A stretch of 64,000 nt of DNA from Phycisphaerales bacterium (GTDB taxonomy: Bacteria > Planctomycetota > Phycisphaerae > Phycisphaerales > UBA1924): assembly GCA_028289195.1 (NCBI GenBank), contig JANQQR010000010.1, positions 1 through 64,000 on the forward strand, read 5' to 3'. Position numbers and translations under genes: made by a program. The notes under the pieces are model-generated. The model was not told where the DNA came from. It was given only the letters and a program-made list of their open reading frames with translations, and made no database searches. Shown piece after piece: positions 36,756-45,443 of the stretch (positions are counted from its first letter, which is position 1; each line of letters begins with the position of its first letter).

Positions 36756-37628
36756 ATGATGGCGGGATGGATGAAGGCGGCTGTGGCGGCACTCGCGATC
36801 TGCTGGTGCGCAGCGTCGGCGACCGCCGGCGACGACCACGGGCTCGGGGAGGCCCGGGCGGTCGAGTTCCAGGGCATGAGCGTGCACTACGAGAGCGCCG
36901 GAGAGGGCGACACGACCATCCTCTGCGTCCACGGCTGGGCCAGCGACGGGCGCGTGTTCGCCGGGCAGTTCGCGGGGCTCGCGGATCGGGCGCGCCTGAT
37001 CGCGATCGACCTCCCGGGCCACGGCTTCAGCGACGCGCCGCAGGTCGAGTACACGGTCGACCTGTTCGCCGGCGCGATCGCCTCGGTGATGGACGCCGAG
37101 GGCGTCGAGAGCGCCGTGCTCATGGGCCACAGCAACGGCGTGCCGGTGATCAAGACGTTCGAGCGTGCGCACCCCGAGCGGACCCGCGCGATGGTGTGCA
37201 TCGACGGCGCCATGCTGCGCACGTTCACGCGGGAGCAGGCCGAGCCCTGGCTCGCGATGCTCCGCTCCCCGCAGTACAAGGACATGGCCAGCAACGCCCT
37301 GACCGCGATGCTGCAGAACAAGTTCGACGACGAGACGAAGGCCGAGCTCGAGTCGATGATGCTCTCCACTCCGCAGCACGTGATGGTCAGCGCCATGGAG
37401 GCCACGCTCGCAGACGAGATCTGGGAGCCGGACCCCATCGATTGCCCGGTGCTGATGGTCCAGGCCCCCAACCCGATGTGGCACGCCGAGTACGAGAACT
37501 CCGTGCGCGAGTTCGTCCCGCAGCTCGACTATCGCCTGATGCCCGGCGTGACACACTTCCTGATGATGGAGGAGCCCGAGGAGTTCAACGCGATGGTGGT
37601 GGCGTTCCTCGACGAGAGCGGGTGCTGA
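36756..37628 (+). CDS. Exported alpha/beta hydrolase
   Basis: A 290-residue protein; ATGATG after AGGAGG leaves the exact start open (36756 or 36759). The leader is AAVAALAICWCAASATAG, so it is probably periplasmic or secreted. The alpha/beta hydrolase fold is clear: oxyanion region CVHGWASDG, nucleophile elbow MGHSNGVP with Ser at about residue 126, and catalytic His in GVTHFLMMEEPEEF near the C-terminus. The acid residue is probably in the strand after CPVLMVQAPNP but is not certain. The substrate is unknown. The arrangement resembles small-molecule ester hydrolases. Confidence 0.88.
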   Translation: MMAGWMKAAVAALAICWCAASATAGDDHGLGEARAVEFQGMSVHYESAGEGDTTILCVHGWASDGRVFAGQFAGLADRARLIAIDLPGHGFSDAPQVEYTVDLFAGAIASVMDAEGVESAVLMGHSNGVPVIKTFERAHPERTRAMVCIDGAMLRTFTREQAEPWLAMLRSPQYKDMASNALTAMLQNKFDDETKAELESMMLSTPQHVMVSAMEATLADEIWEPDPIDCPVLMVQAPNPMWHAEYENSVREFVPQLDYRLMPGVTHFLMMEEPEEFNAMVVAFLDESGC

Positions 37629-37637
37629 CGCCCGCGC

Positions 37638-39683
37638 TCAGGTGCGCTTGATGACGACCATCGTCAGGTCGTCGGCCTGGGGGCTCTCGCCGACGAACTC
37701 CTCGACGTCCGACAGCACGTGATCGATCAGGGACTGCGCCGATCCCTGCGCACCCGCGCGCACCGCGAGGGCGAGGCGGTCGAGCCCGTACATCTCTTCC
37801 TGGGTCGGGTTCAGCCACTCGAAGAACCCGTCGGTCAGGAACACGAGCGCATCGCCCGGCTTGAGAGTGATGCGATCAGGCTGGGGGTAGTCGGTGCCGG
37901 CCATGATCCCAAACGGCAACCCGTGTGCCTCGTGCATCTCGACCTCCCCGGTCTGGGCGCGGTAGATGACCTGCGGCCCGTGGCCGGCGCTGAGCAGGTC
38001 GATCCAGCCCTCGGGCGCGTCGAGGACTCCCGCCACGAAGGTCACGAACCGATCCGAGGGCAGATCGTCGACCAGCAGATCGTTGATCCGCTGCATGAGC
38101 GCCGGCAGTTCAGCGGCGTCGTGGAAGCTCGCCCGGGCGTAGGCGCGGCAGACAGCGGTCACCAGCGCCGGGCCGATACCGTGGCCGGTGACGTCGGCGA
38201 GCGTGATGGCGACCCGCCCGTCGCCGACTTCCTGCCAGTCGAAGTAGTCACCCCCGGTCTGCTCGGCCGGGCGGTTCCAACCCGCGAGGTCGAATCCGTC
38301 GACGACCGGCTGCTCCTTGGGCAGCAGGCCCTGCTGGATCGAGCTGGCGACCGAGAGGTCGTTGGCGATGCGATCGCGATCGCGCGACATGCGCTCGTTG
38401 CGCTGGATCACCAGCGAGATTGCGACGCCCGCGCCCACGAACAGCAGCGCGATGAACGACGACGCGGCCAGCAGGCGCATGCGCAGCGCGTGCACCGGCG
38501 CGAACGCCTCGGCGACGTCGATCTCCGAGAGGATCGCCCATCGCTGGCCGTCGATCGAGACCGGCGCGTACGAGCTGAGCACCGGCAGGCCCCGGTAGTC
38601 GAGCACCTCGCCCGAGCCCTCGACTCCCTCGAGCGCCTCGCGGGAGGCGTGCGTGTCGACGCGCTCGAAGAGGATGGTCGTGGAGTGGCGTTTCATCTCC
38701 TCCCGCACCTCGGACGCCTCGGGCCCTCGCTCCTCGAGGCGCGCCAGGAACCGCTCGGGGTACTCGAGGATGAATCGAGAATCGCTGCGCATCAGCAGGT
38801 CGCGCCCGACGAGGTACGTCTCGCCCGACTCCCCGAGCCCGTCCTCGCGCCAGCGCTCGTCGCCCGTCATGATGCCGTTGATCCGGTCCACCGGCACCTG
38901 CACCGCCAGCACCCCGATCGTGGCCCCATCGCGCCGTACCGGCGAGGCGAGGAACGCGGCCGGCGCGCCGTACGACGGCGCGTAGCGCTCGAAGTCGCCC
39001 ATCGCGACGCCGCCGGGCGGAAGGCCGATGGCCTCACGGTAGACACGGGCGAGGTTGGACTCGTGGTGCGGGCCGCGCTCGAGGCTCGTCGCGAAGTCGA
39101 TCTCCTTGAACACCGAATAGACGATCCGCCCGCCTTCTCCGGAAATAAGGAAGACGTCGTAGAAGCCGTAGGTCTCGAGTATTGCACGCATCGGCTCGTG
39201 GTGGCGTGCGTGGGCCCGGGTGTACTCCGAGCCGTCACCGGCGTCGATGAGGTCGTCTTTGGAGCCCACCGCCGACTCATTCAGCGCGAGATACCTTGCC
39301 TGACCGGCCAGCGCCCGCTCATCGATCGGGATGAACAGCTCGGGGTCTGCGCCGTCATACCGGGGCGCGAACTGGTCGGTGTAGAACGCGGCGGTCGCAT
39401 CGATGTCGCCATCACGGGCCCGCAGCGAGCCGAAGGCCAGCGACATCTCGTCGAGCGCCTGGCCGATCGACTCTCGCGAGGCGAGCAGAGCGACGTGGTC
39501 GCGCAGGTCGACGAAGTACCCCTCGATCTCGCGACGCTTGGCCTGGCGGAGGGCCGTCAGGCGATCGAACGTCGCGCTCTCGAGCGACGCACGGGCGCGG
39601 GCGTAGGAGAAATGGCCGGTCGACATCACCGCCAGCACACCGACGAAGCAGAACCCCACGAGCAGCCAGGATCTCCGAACCAT
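37638..39683 (-). CDS. Membrane sensor with SpoIIE/RsbU-type PP2C phosphatase domain
   Basis: A 681-residue protein. One N-terminal membrane helix (RSWLLVGFCFVGVLAVMSTG) is followed by a ~360-residue extracytoplasmic double-Cache-like sensor (GYFVDLRDHVALLASRESIG; VYSVFKEID; VLAVQVPVDRINGIM), then a second helix (LLAASSFIALLFVGAGVAIS). The cytoplasmic phosphatase domain begins ASSIQQGLLPKEQP and shows metal-binding Asp in GGDYFDW, TLADVTGHGIGPALV, SAGHGPQVIY and the final DDLTMVVIK. Such proteins dephosphorylate anti-sigma-antagonist proteins in partner-switching pathways. No partner is adjacent. A GCTCAT-18-TAGAAT pair lies just upstream of the start. Confidence 0.92.
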   Translation of the reverse strand: MVRRSWLLVGFCFVGVLAVMSTGHFSYARARASLESATFDRLTALRQAKRREIEGYFVDLRDHVALLASRESIGQALDEMSLAFGSLRARDGDIDATAAFYTDQFAPRYDGADPELFIPIDERALAGQARYLALNESAVGSKDDLIDAGDGSEYTRAHARHHEPMRAILETYGFYDVFLISGEGGRIVYSVFKEIDFATSLERGPHHESNLARVYREAIGLPPGGVAMGDFERYAPSYGAPAAFLASPVRRDGATIGVLAVQVPVDRINGIMTGDERWREDGLGESGETYLVGRDLLMRSDSRFILEYPERFLARLEERGPEASEVREEMKRHSTTILFERVDTHASREALEGVEGSGEVLDYRGLPVLSSYAPVSIDGQRWAILSEIDVAEAFAPVHALRMRLLAASSFIALLFVGAGVAISLVIQRNERMSRDRDRIANDLSVASSIQQGLLPKEQPVVDGFDLAGWNRPAEQTGGDYFDWQEVGDGRVAITLADVTGHGIGPALVTAVCRAYARASFHDAAELPALMQRINDLLVDDLPSDRFVTFVAGVLDAPEGWIDLLSAGHGPQVIYRAQTGEVEMHEAHGLPFGIMAGTDYPQPDRITLKPGDALVFLTDGFFEWLNPTQEEMYGLDRLALAVRAGAQGSAQSLIDHVLSDVEEFVGESPQADDLTMVVIKRT

Positions 39684-39757
39684 CGGGCCTCCGTCCGAAA
39701 AGACGGATTCTACGGGCTCCAGAGAGGGGCATGAGCCTGCGCCTCTTGGTGCGAAGG

Positions 39758-39799
39758 CCTAGGGGATCATGGCCCCGGGTGCCCGGATGATCCCCTAGG
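39758..39799. repeat. Class I hairpin, copy 3
   Basis: Perfect 13-bp arms, CCTAGGGGATCAT and complement. It lies between divergent genes (phosphatase and K), upstream of both. Confidence 0.9.
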
Positions 39800-39836
39800 G
39801 CACGCGTACGACCTGGACGCATCAGCGGGATTCGCC

Positions 39837-39865
39837 TTGGACCGGCCTCGAGCGTGGGTGATACT
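39837..39865 (+). promoter_or_regulatory. Second-class promoter of genes K and L
   Basis: TTGGAC, 17 bases, GATACT on the plus strand, 38 bases before the start of K. Confidence 0.5.
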
Positions 39866-39902
39866 GGAGCATACGGGGCGCCCGCCCAGAGGAGGACCCG
39901 CC

Positions 39903-41138
39903 ATGCCCGGTTCGTTGACCCTGCCGTCCGTTCGCGGCCTTCTGTGCTCTCTCGCGCTGTGCGCCCCGGCTCTTGCCGGTCCGCTCAACCCGCCCTCGGG
40001 ACCGATCGCCCCGACGGCGCGCTTCGGTGAGCGCATCGAGTTGAGCCAGGAGACAGCGCAGGGCAACGTCGCGAATGTCTTCCGGATCCTCCAGCCCGGG
40101 TCGTACTTCCTGGCGGAAGACCTGACGGTGCCATCCGGCATGAACGGGATTCGCGTCCAGGTGAGTGACGTGACGATCGATCTCAACGGCTACACGATCC
40201 GCGGCGAGCCGGGCTCGAACGAGGGGATAATCATCTTGAGGCCCATCGAGAACACGACGATCCGCAACGGTGTGATCCGTGACATGGGCCAGAGCGCCAT
40301 CCTGGGCGGCGTGTTCGGCCTCGAAGTGGATCGCTGCTTCATAGAAGGTGTTCACGCTTTCAACAACGGGCTGTGGGGATTCCTGACCGGAGAGTTCTGC
40401 ACCTTCCGGAACTGCGTCGTCGACACCGCGGGGCTCCAGGGGATCCGAACCGGGCGCGGCGCGCTCATCGAGAACTGCGTGGTGCGGAATACCACCGACG
40501 GCGACGGATTCGACGTCGGTCCTTCCTCTCGCATATCCGGATGCGTCGCGGAGAGCGTGCTTTATGAGGGCAGCGCAGTCGCTCAGGGCGACGGGTTCCG
40601 AGTGGGATCCGAATCGGTGGTGACGGGCTGTCTCTCGGTCTCGACCTCGGAAGACGGATTCGAGCTCGGGAACCGGTGCCTGGTGTCAGGCTGCGCGACG
40701 TTCCTGAACGAAGGGCTCGGATACAGATTAGGCGAATCGTCGCGGATCGAAGACAGCACGGCCTCGGATGTTCTCGGGAGCGGAATCACCGTCGATGAGC
40801 GCTCCGCGGTGCTCCGGTGCAGCGTCGCCCGCGCGTTCGGGCAGGGGATCGCACTCGGTTCGAGCTGTACGGCCATCGGCAACATGGTTGTTGAGTGCAC
40901 GGGCGCCGGTTTCACCGGGCTCATCGCCCCTGGCGGCGCGAGCGGGTGCGTGATCGATTCGAACGTCCTGATCCGCAACAACAACAACCTTCAAGTGTTC
41001 GCGACGGGCTGCACGGTGACGAGGAACATGTCCTACGCACCCGTTCTTCTTGGCATCAACATCAACGCTGGCAACTTCGCCGGCGCGGTGGTCGCCAATC
41101 CGGCGGCTGCAGGGCCCTGGGACAACATCGCGAACTAG
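39903..41138 (+). CDS. Beta-helix family protein K (411 aa)
   Basis: ATG 39903 with GAGGAGG upstream; leader MPGSLTLPSVRGLLCSLALC. The N-box is of a third type, shared only with L: GPLNPPSGPIAPTARFGERI followed by ELSQET. Coils include CVVDTAGLQGIRTGRGALIE and CLSVSTSEDGFELGNRCLV. The C-tail is GPWDNIAN, without an aromatic end. Gene L follows after 52 bases and is its tandem duplicate along the whole length. Confidence 0.93.
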   Translation: MPGSLTLPSVRGLLCSLALCAPALAGPLNPPSGPIAPTARFGERIELSQETAQGNVANVFRILQPGSYFLAEDLTVPSGMNGIRVQVSDVTIDLNGYTIRGEPGSNEGIIILRPIENTTIRNGVIRDMGQSAILGGVFGLEVDRCFIEGVHAFNNGLWGFLTGEFCTFRNCVVDTAGLQGIRTGRGALIENCVVRNTTDGDGFDVGPSSRISGCVAESVLYEGSAVAQGDGFRVGSESVVTGCLSVSTSEDGFELGNRCLVSGCATFLNEGLGYRLGESSRIEDSTASDVLGSGITVDERSAVLRCSVARAFGQGIALGSSCTAIGNMVVECTGAGFTGLIAPGGASGCVIDSNVLIRNNNNLQVFATGCTVTRNMSYAPVLLGININAGNFAGAVVANPAAAGPWDNIAN

Positions 41139-41190
41139 CCCCCCGCTGCACCTGACCGTCTTGACCCGGACGCTCGTGGAGATTCCAAAG

Positions 41191-42435
41191 ATGAACGATT
41201 CGTACGCCCCCCCTGCAGCCCGCGCTCTGATGCTGTGCCTCGCTCTGGCGGCACCGGCGCTGGCCGGCCCGCTGAACCCGCCCTCCGGCCCGATCGCCCC
41301 GACGGCACGCTTCGGTGAGCGCATCGAGTTGAGCCAGGAGACGACGCCGGGCGTGTTGGGCTCAGTGTTCCGGATCCTCAACCCCGGCTCCTACTTCCTC
41401 GCCGAGGATCTGACGGTGCCGGCCGGCACGACCGGCATCCGGCTCGAAGCCAGCGACGTCACGATCGATCTCAACGGATACACCATCCGGGGTGAAGCCG
41501 GATCCATTAACGGGATTCAGATCAGCAGCATCGCGGAGAACGTTGCCATCCTCAACGGGACGATCCGAGACGTAGGCGGGAATGCGATCTCGACCGGATC
41601 GACAGGCGCCGACCGCTGCCTCTACGAGAACATCACGGCCCTGAACATCGGGGCGCGCGGGTTTCGTGGCGACGAATCCTGCATCGTTCGCAATTGCGTC
41701 ATCGACACCGCGCAGTTCCAGGGAATCGAACTCGGGCGTGGCGCGATTGTCGAGAACTGCGTGGTGCGCAACCTCTCCAACGGTGATGGCTACATCGTCG
41801 GGCCGTCTTCGCGTGTGACCGCGTGCGTGGCGGAAGCGGTCATCGGCGGCGGCAGCGTCCAGTCGGATGGAGACGGGTTCCAAGTCGGGTCGGATTCGAT
41901 CATCGCGGGTTGCCTCAGCGTCGCGAACGCCAATGAGGGATTCGAGACCGGCGATCGCTGCTTCGTGGTCGAGTGCTCTTCGGTGCTCAATAGCGGCCTC
42001 GGATTCCGCATAGGCGAGACGTCGCGGATCGAGCGGTGCCTCAGCACGGACAATCTCAGCATCGGCATCGTTGTCGACGAACGATCGAGCGTCATCAACT
42101 GCCAGGTCGCTCGAGCGGGCGGGCAGGGCATCGCTCTCAACTCCAACTGCGTCGCAATCGGCAACACGGTCACCGAGTGTCTGTTGCCCCAGTTCTCCGG
42201 GATCGTCGTCGCCTCGAATATCTCGGGCTGCATCGTCGACTCGAACCTGCTCCTCGGGAACGCCAACAACATGAACATCTTCGGCACGGGCAACACGATC
42301 GTCCGGAACTTCTCGCAGGGTGCGACCAACACCGGGATCAACATCGCCGCTGGGAATTTCAACGACCCGACGATCTCGCTGCCCTCCGGTGGCGGCCTCG
42401 GGTTCCCGAGCCCCTGGTCGAACATCGACAACTGA
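41191..42435 (+). CDS. Beta-helix family protein L (414 aa)
   Basis: ATG 41191 is preceded by GGAG. The leader is PPAARALMLCLALAAPALAG. The N-box GPIAPTARFGERIELSQETT matches K almost residue for residue, and so does coil order (CVIDTAQFQGIELGRGAIVE; VVRNLSNGDGYIVGPSSRV). The C-tail is SPWSNIDN. Pairwise coil alignment shows no gain or loss of coils, so the K/L duplication looks recent. No promoter lies between the two genes, so they form one operon, ended by a class I hairpin. Confidence 0.93.
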   Translation: MNDSYAPPAARALMLCLALAAPALAGPLNPPSGPIAPTARFGERIELSQETTPGVLGSVFRILNPGSYFLAEDLTVPAGTTGIRLEASDVTIDLNGYTIRGEAGSINGIQISSIAENVAILNGTIRDVGGNAISTGSTGADRCLYENITALNIGARGFRGDESCIVRNCVIDTAQFQGIELGRGAIVENCVVRNLSNGDGYIVGPSSRVTACVAEAVIGGGSVQSDGDGFQVGSDSIIAGCLSVANANEGFETGDRCFVVECSSVLNSGLGFRIGETSRIERCLSTDNLSIGIVVDERSSVINCQVARAGGQGIALNSNCVAIGNTVTECLLPQFSGIVVASNISGCIVDSNLLLGNANNMNIFGTGNTIVRNFSQGATNTGINIAAGNFNDPTISLPSGGGLGFPSPWSNIDN

Positions 42436-42454
42436 GCGAGCCAGAACGCGGGTC

Positions 42455-42496
42455 CCTAGGGGATCATCGCCGGGAGTCCAGGCATGATCCCCTCGG
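42455..42496. repeat. Class I hairpin, copy 4
   Basis: GGGGATCAT/ATGATCCCC core; the outer CCTAGG is intact on the left and CCTCGG on the right. It lies 19 bases after the stop of gene L. Confidence 0.85.
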
Positions 42497-42499
42497 CCT

Positions 42500-42587
42500 A
42501 CGAGCCGCGAGCGCCAGCTCGCGGGGGTTCCAACCCGGACCGACGACGCGGGCGCTTTCCTACCGGCGGCTTGCGCCACCGGCTCGT
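42500..42587. repeat. Class II 88-bp repeat, copy a
   Basis: Begins ACGAGCCGCGAGCG and ends CACCGGCTCGT, so the outer 8 bases are inverted repeats. It also contains a GAGCgccaGCTC-type inner hairpin. It directly abuts the class I hairpin. Confidence 0.85.
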
Positions 42588-42596
42588 ACGCGCACC

Positions 42597-42663
42597 ATCC
42601 GGGTGCTCGCGCACCTCGGCTTGTTGCCGATCGATACCAGCCGAACCGCGCAAGCGGTCGGAT
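42597..42663. repeat. Class III 67-bp repeat, copy a
   Basis: Begins ATCCGGGTGCTCGCGCACC and ends GCGGTCGGAT, with ATCCG/CGGAT ends. The central octamer hairpin is degraded in this copy (CGGCTTGT, CCAGCCG). Confidence 0.8.
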
Positions 42664-42676
42664 TCCCTTCGCTCTT

Positions 42677-42717
42677 CCTAGGGGATCATCGCCGGGAGTG
42701 CGGGGATGATCCCCTAC
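42677..42717. repeat. Class I hairpin, copy 5
   Basis: CCTAGGGGATCATC and GATGATCCCCTA arms. The right-arm CTA (42714-42716) is, on the minus strand, the TAG stop of the small membrane protein gene. Confidence 0.9.
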
Positions 42718-43070
42718 CGCTGCCCGATGTTCATCCACACGATCTGCTCGCGCGGGATGATCAGGCGCCCGGTCGCGCCGCCTCGTGAGTCCTGAACGAT
42801 CACCCACTCGTCGACGAGCGTGATGCGCTCGACGCGCCGGAGCAGGCCGTTCCAGTCGGTCGACGGCGCACCGCTCCGCGGGTCCATCATCAGCTGGATG
42901 TCCAGGTTGCCCTGGAGGACCAGGCTCTCCATCGCCTCGCCGTTGCCGGGCGCCTGGGCGCTGGTGGGGCGCGACATGGCGATCCATGTGATCGCGATAC
43001 CGGCGACGAGGCCGAGGGCGACCGCGAGAGTCGAGCGCGCGGGGCGGGCGTGTGCATCGGGCGATGTCAT
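42714..43070 (-). CDS. Small membrane-anchored or exported protein of unknown function
   Basis: 118 residues from ATG 43070, with AGGAGAG upstream. It has one hydrophobic segment (LAVALGLVAGIAITWIAM, about residues 16-33), ending at a possible signal peptidase site TSAQA. The remainder, ESLVLQGNLDIQLMMDPRSG to LIIPREQIVWMNIGQR, has alternating strands and no recognised domain. Its stop codon is formed by a class I hairpin arm, so the gene's 3' end was reshaped by that repeat or selected with it. I do not recognise the family. Confidence 0.7.
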   Translation of the reverse strand: MTSPDAHARPARSTLAVALGLVAGIAITWIAMSRPTSAQAPGNGEAMESLVLQGNLDIQLMMDPRSGAPSTDWNGLLRRVERITLVDEWVIVQDSRGGATGRLIIPREQIVWMNIGQR

Positions 43071-43177
43071 GATGTAACTCTCCTGTCGTTCGAGGGTTCC
43101 GGGTGCCGGGGAGCCTAGCGCCTGCGCGGCGCGCTGAGGCGGACTTCGATCTGTACCGCTTTCTCTGCAGGTTGTTG

Positions 43178-43206
43178 TTCCGGTCGGGCGCACCGCGTGC
43201 GATACT
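43178..43206 (+). promoter_or_regulatory. Second-class promoter of gene M
   Basis: TTCCGG, 17 bases, GATACT on the plus strand, 50 bases before the start codon. Confidence 0.5.
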
Positions 43207-43255
43207 CGACGGGTCGGGGCGGGGTTCCGGCGCCCCGGCGGGAGGTAGAGCCATC

Positions 43256-44275
43256 ATGCGCATCCCCGCTGCGATCGTCCCCGTTCTTCTGGTGACCGGT
43301 TCCTCGCTCGCCGGGCCGCTCTCGCCGCCGGCCGGCCCGGTGACGCCCACCTACAAGACCCTCCAGGAAGTTGAGCCCAGGATCGCGATCGGCCAGGGCA
43401 CAACCCCCGGCGACGCGACCACGCTGTTCCGCATCACCGTGCCGGGTTCGTACTACCTCACCTCCAGCGTGACGGCCGCGCCGGATCAGATCGGCATCTC
43501 GATCGACACCTCGGATGTCACGGTGGACCTGAACGGGTTCACGCTCGGTTCGGCGGGCGGCGTGGGATCCGGGAACCATGGCATTGGTGTCGCCGGGATC
43601 GTCGATCGCGTCGAGGTGCGCAACGGAACGATCTCCGGTTTCAGAGGCGATGGCGTCAGCGCCTTCAATACCGACCGAACCGTCGTCACCCGGGTCCTGG
43701 TCGAGTCGTGCACCCGGACCGGCATCGAGGCCGGCGACTCGTCTCTCGTGACCGACTGTGTCGTGCGCGCCTGCGGGTTCAACGGCATCCTCATCCGTCG
43801 CGGCATCGTCGACCGGTGCATCATCGAAGATGTGCCCAACCACGGCGTCAGCGCCACGCGCGAATCGCGGATCAGCAACTGCGTAATCGAGGACGCCGGT
43901 CCGGCCGGAATCACCACGAGCAAGGGCTCGATCATCGTCGGCAACTCGGTCACGCAGACCCCGACGGCGATCGTTGCGGGCGACGACTGCCTGGTCACGG
44001 GCAACGTGGTCGCCGAGGGCGTGTCGACCGGCATCCGGGTCAACGGCGCGGGCAACCGGGTGGATCAGAACCACGTCAGCGCCAACTCGCGGGGCGTTTG
44101 GCTCCTCGGCGACAACAACGTGATGGTGCGCAACACCAGCGCCGCCAGCGCCACGTTCCCCTACGACGTCGCCGGGGCCAACAACCTGTTCGGGCCCATC
44201 GTCGTGTTCGGGGGCACGGGCGACCTGTCCACCCTCGCCGGTGGCGGGAACCCCTGGGCCAACATGCAGCACTAA
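43256..44275 (+). CDS. Beta-helix family protein M (339 aa)
   Basis: ATG 43256, GGAGG 10 bases upstream; leader MRIPAAIVPVLLVTGSSLAG. The N-box is PLSPPAGPVTPTYKTLQEVE with GTTPGDATTLFRITVPGSYY. Only about seven coils, for example CVVRACGFNGILIRRGIV, one of the shorter helices. The C-tail NPWANMQH ends in His. It converges with gene N, with a class I hairpin between the stops. Confidence 0.92.
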   Translation: MRIPAAIVPVLLVTGSSLAGPLSPPAGPVTPTYKTLQEVEPRIAIGQGTTPGDATTLFRITVPGSYYLTSSVTAAPDQIGISIDTSDVTVDLNGFTLGSAGGVGSGNHGIGVAGIVDRVEVRNGTISGFRGDGVSAFNTDRTVVTRVLVESCTRTGIEAGDSSLVTDCVVRACGFNGILIRRGIVDRCIIEDVPNHGVSATRESRISNCVIEDAGPAGITTSKGSIIVGNSVTQTPTAIVAGDDCLVTGNVVAEGVSTGIRVNGAGNRVDQNHVSANSRGVWLLGDNNVMVRNTSAASATFPYDVAGANNLFGPIVVFGGTGDLSTLAGGGNPWANMQH

Positions 44276-44277
44276 GG

Positions 44278-44319
44278 CCAAGGGGATCATCGCCGGGAGA
44301 GGGGTGATGATCCTCTAGG
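44278..44319. repeat. Class I hairpin, copy 6
   Basis: GGGGATCATC and GATGATCCTC arms. It lies in the 48-base gap between convergent genes M and N, where it could stop transcription from both sides. Confidence 0.85.
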
Positions 44320-44323
44320 GGGC

Positions 44324-45325
44324 TCAGAAATCGAAGTTCGCCCAAGGGCTGTTGCTGACGATCGGGTTCCCGACGCCGATGATCGGCCCGGCGGTGTTGC
44401 TCCCGGCGATCGAGTACTCCGCCACGGAGTTGCCGGAGGCGAAGTTTCCGATGATCAGGTTCCCGGGGCCCGTCACCTGCACGCCGTGGGTGCCGCGCGT
44501 GACCATGTTGGCGACGATCACGTTGTCCGATCGATCCGTGAATATCGAAGGACCGCTCGTGTTCTGATCGGCAAAGCAGCGGGTGATGTAGGTGTTGAAC
44601 AGGAGCTTGTAGCCACCGAGGTCGTTGAAGGAGGCGGCGCAGCCGGAGATCGACGTACTCGTGCTCAGGTTGAACCCCCACCCATCGTTGTTCCGCGAGA
44701 TGCAACGCTCGATGATGCCGCCACCGCTGAACCCGTCGTCCCCGTTCCCCTGGGCGACGCAGTCGGCGAAGTACGCCGGACTCGAGGAGATGATGCCATC
44801 CTGACCATTCGACTCGGCGTAGCAGCGCGTGAAGCTGGCGTACGCGCCGGTGCGCATGCCGATGTCGCCGTTGCCGGCCGCGCGCACCGAGTCGACGCTC
44901 ACGCCGAGCAGGCCCGTGGCCAGGATGCCGTGCGACCCCCAGCCGACGATCGCGCCGTTCCGGATGACGACACGGTGCGCTCCCGCGAAGAGGTTGATCC
45001 CGTCGAGCGAACCGGCAACACCCTCGAGCGTGAACCCGTTGAGATCGAGCACGACGTCCGGCGCGGTGATGCGGATGCCGTCGTCGCCGGACACACCCGT
45101 GAGGTTCTCAGTGAGGTAGTACGACCCGGGCTGGCTGATCTGGTAGACGGTGGCGCTGGTCCCCGGAGTGTTGGTCGAGTTGACAGCGATGCGGGGCTCG
45201 ACCTCGACCAGGTCCTTCATCGTCGGCGAGACGGGCCCGGCGGGCGGGGCGAGGTCGCCCGCCAGAGCAACGGGGCCCGCAACCAGCGCCACGACGACGG
45301 CGCACGACATCGATCGGATCTGCAT
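44324..45325 (-). CDS. Beta-helix family protein N (333 aa)
   Basis: ATG 45325, GGGAGG 7 bases upstream; leader MQIRSMSCAVVVALVAGPVA. The N-box is GDLAPPAGPVSPTMKDLVEV with STNTPGTSATVYQISQPGSY. Coils include CYAESNGQDGIISSSPAYF and CVAQGNGDDGFSGGGIIERC. The pre-tail block is GNLIIGNFASGNSVAEYSIA and the C-tail is NSPWANFDF, as in gene C. It is a short member with one P-box of its own. Confidence 0.93.
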   Translation of the reverse strand: MQIRSMSCAVVVALVAGPVALAGDLAPPAGPVSPTMKDLVEVEPRIAVNSTNTPGTSATVYQISQPGSYYLTENLTGVSGDDGIRITAPDVVLDLNGFTLEGVAGSLDGINLFAGAHRVVIRNGAIVGWGSHGILATGLLGVSVDSVRAAGNGDIGMRTGAYASFTRCYAESNGQDGIISSSPAYFADCVAQGNGDDGFSGGGIIERCISRNNDGWGFNLSTSTSISGCAASFNDLGGYKLLFNTYITRCFADQNTSGPSIFTDRSDNVIVANMVTRGTHGVQVTGPGNLIIGNFASGNSVAEYSIAGSNTAGPIIGVGNPIVSNSPWANFDF

Positions 45326-45364
45326 CGCTCAACCTCCCTTGGCGCCGGGAAACGGCGCACCAAT

Positions 45365-45394
45365 AGCGTACCCCAGCTTTCAGCGGGTGCCAGC
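45365..45394 (-). promoter_or_regulatory. P-box promoter of gene N
   Basis: GCTGGC, 18 bases, TACGCT on the minus strand, 40 bases before the start codon. The leader contains GGTGCGCC/GGCGCC as a possible hairpin. Confidence 0.75.
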
Positions 45395-45398
45395 ACGT

Positions 45399-45440
45399 CC
45401 CCGGGGGATCATCGCAGTGAGCGCGGCGGTGTTCCCCTGG
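45399..45440. repeat. Class I hairpin, copy 7 (degenerate)
   Basis: CCCCGGGGGATCATCGC on the left, GTTCCCCTGG on the right; the inner pairing is eroded. It ends 4 bases before the stop of the dockerin-like gene. Confidence 0.6.
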
Positions 45441-45443
45441 AGA

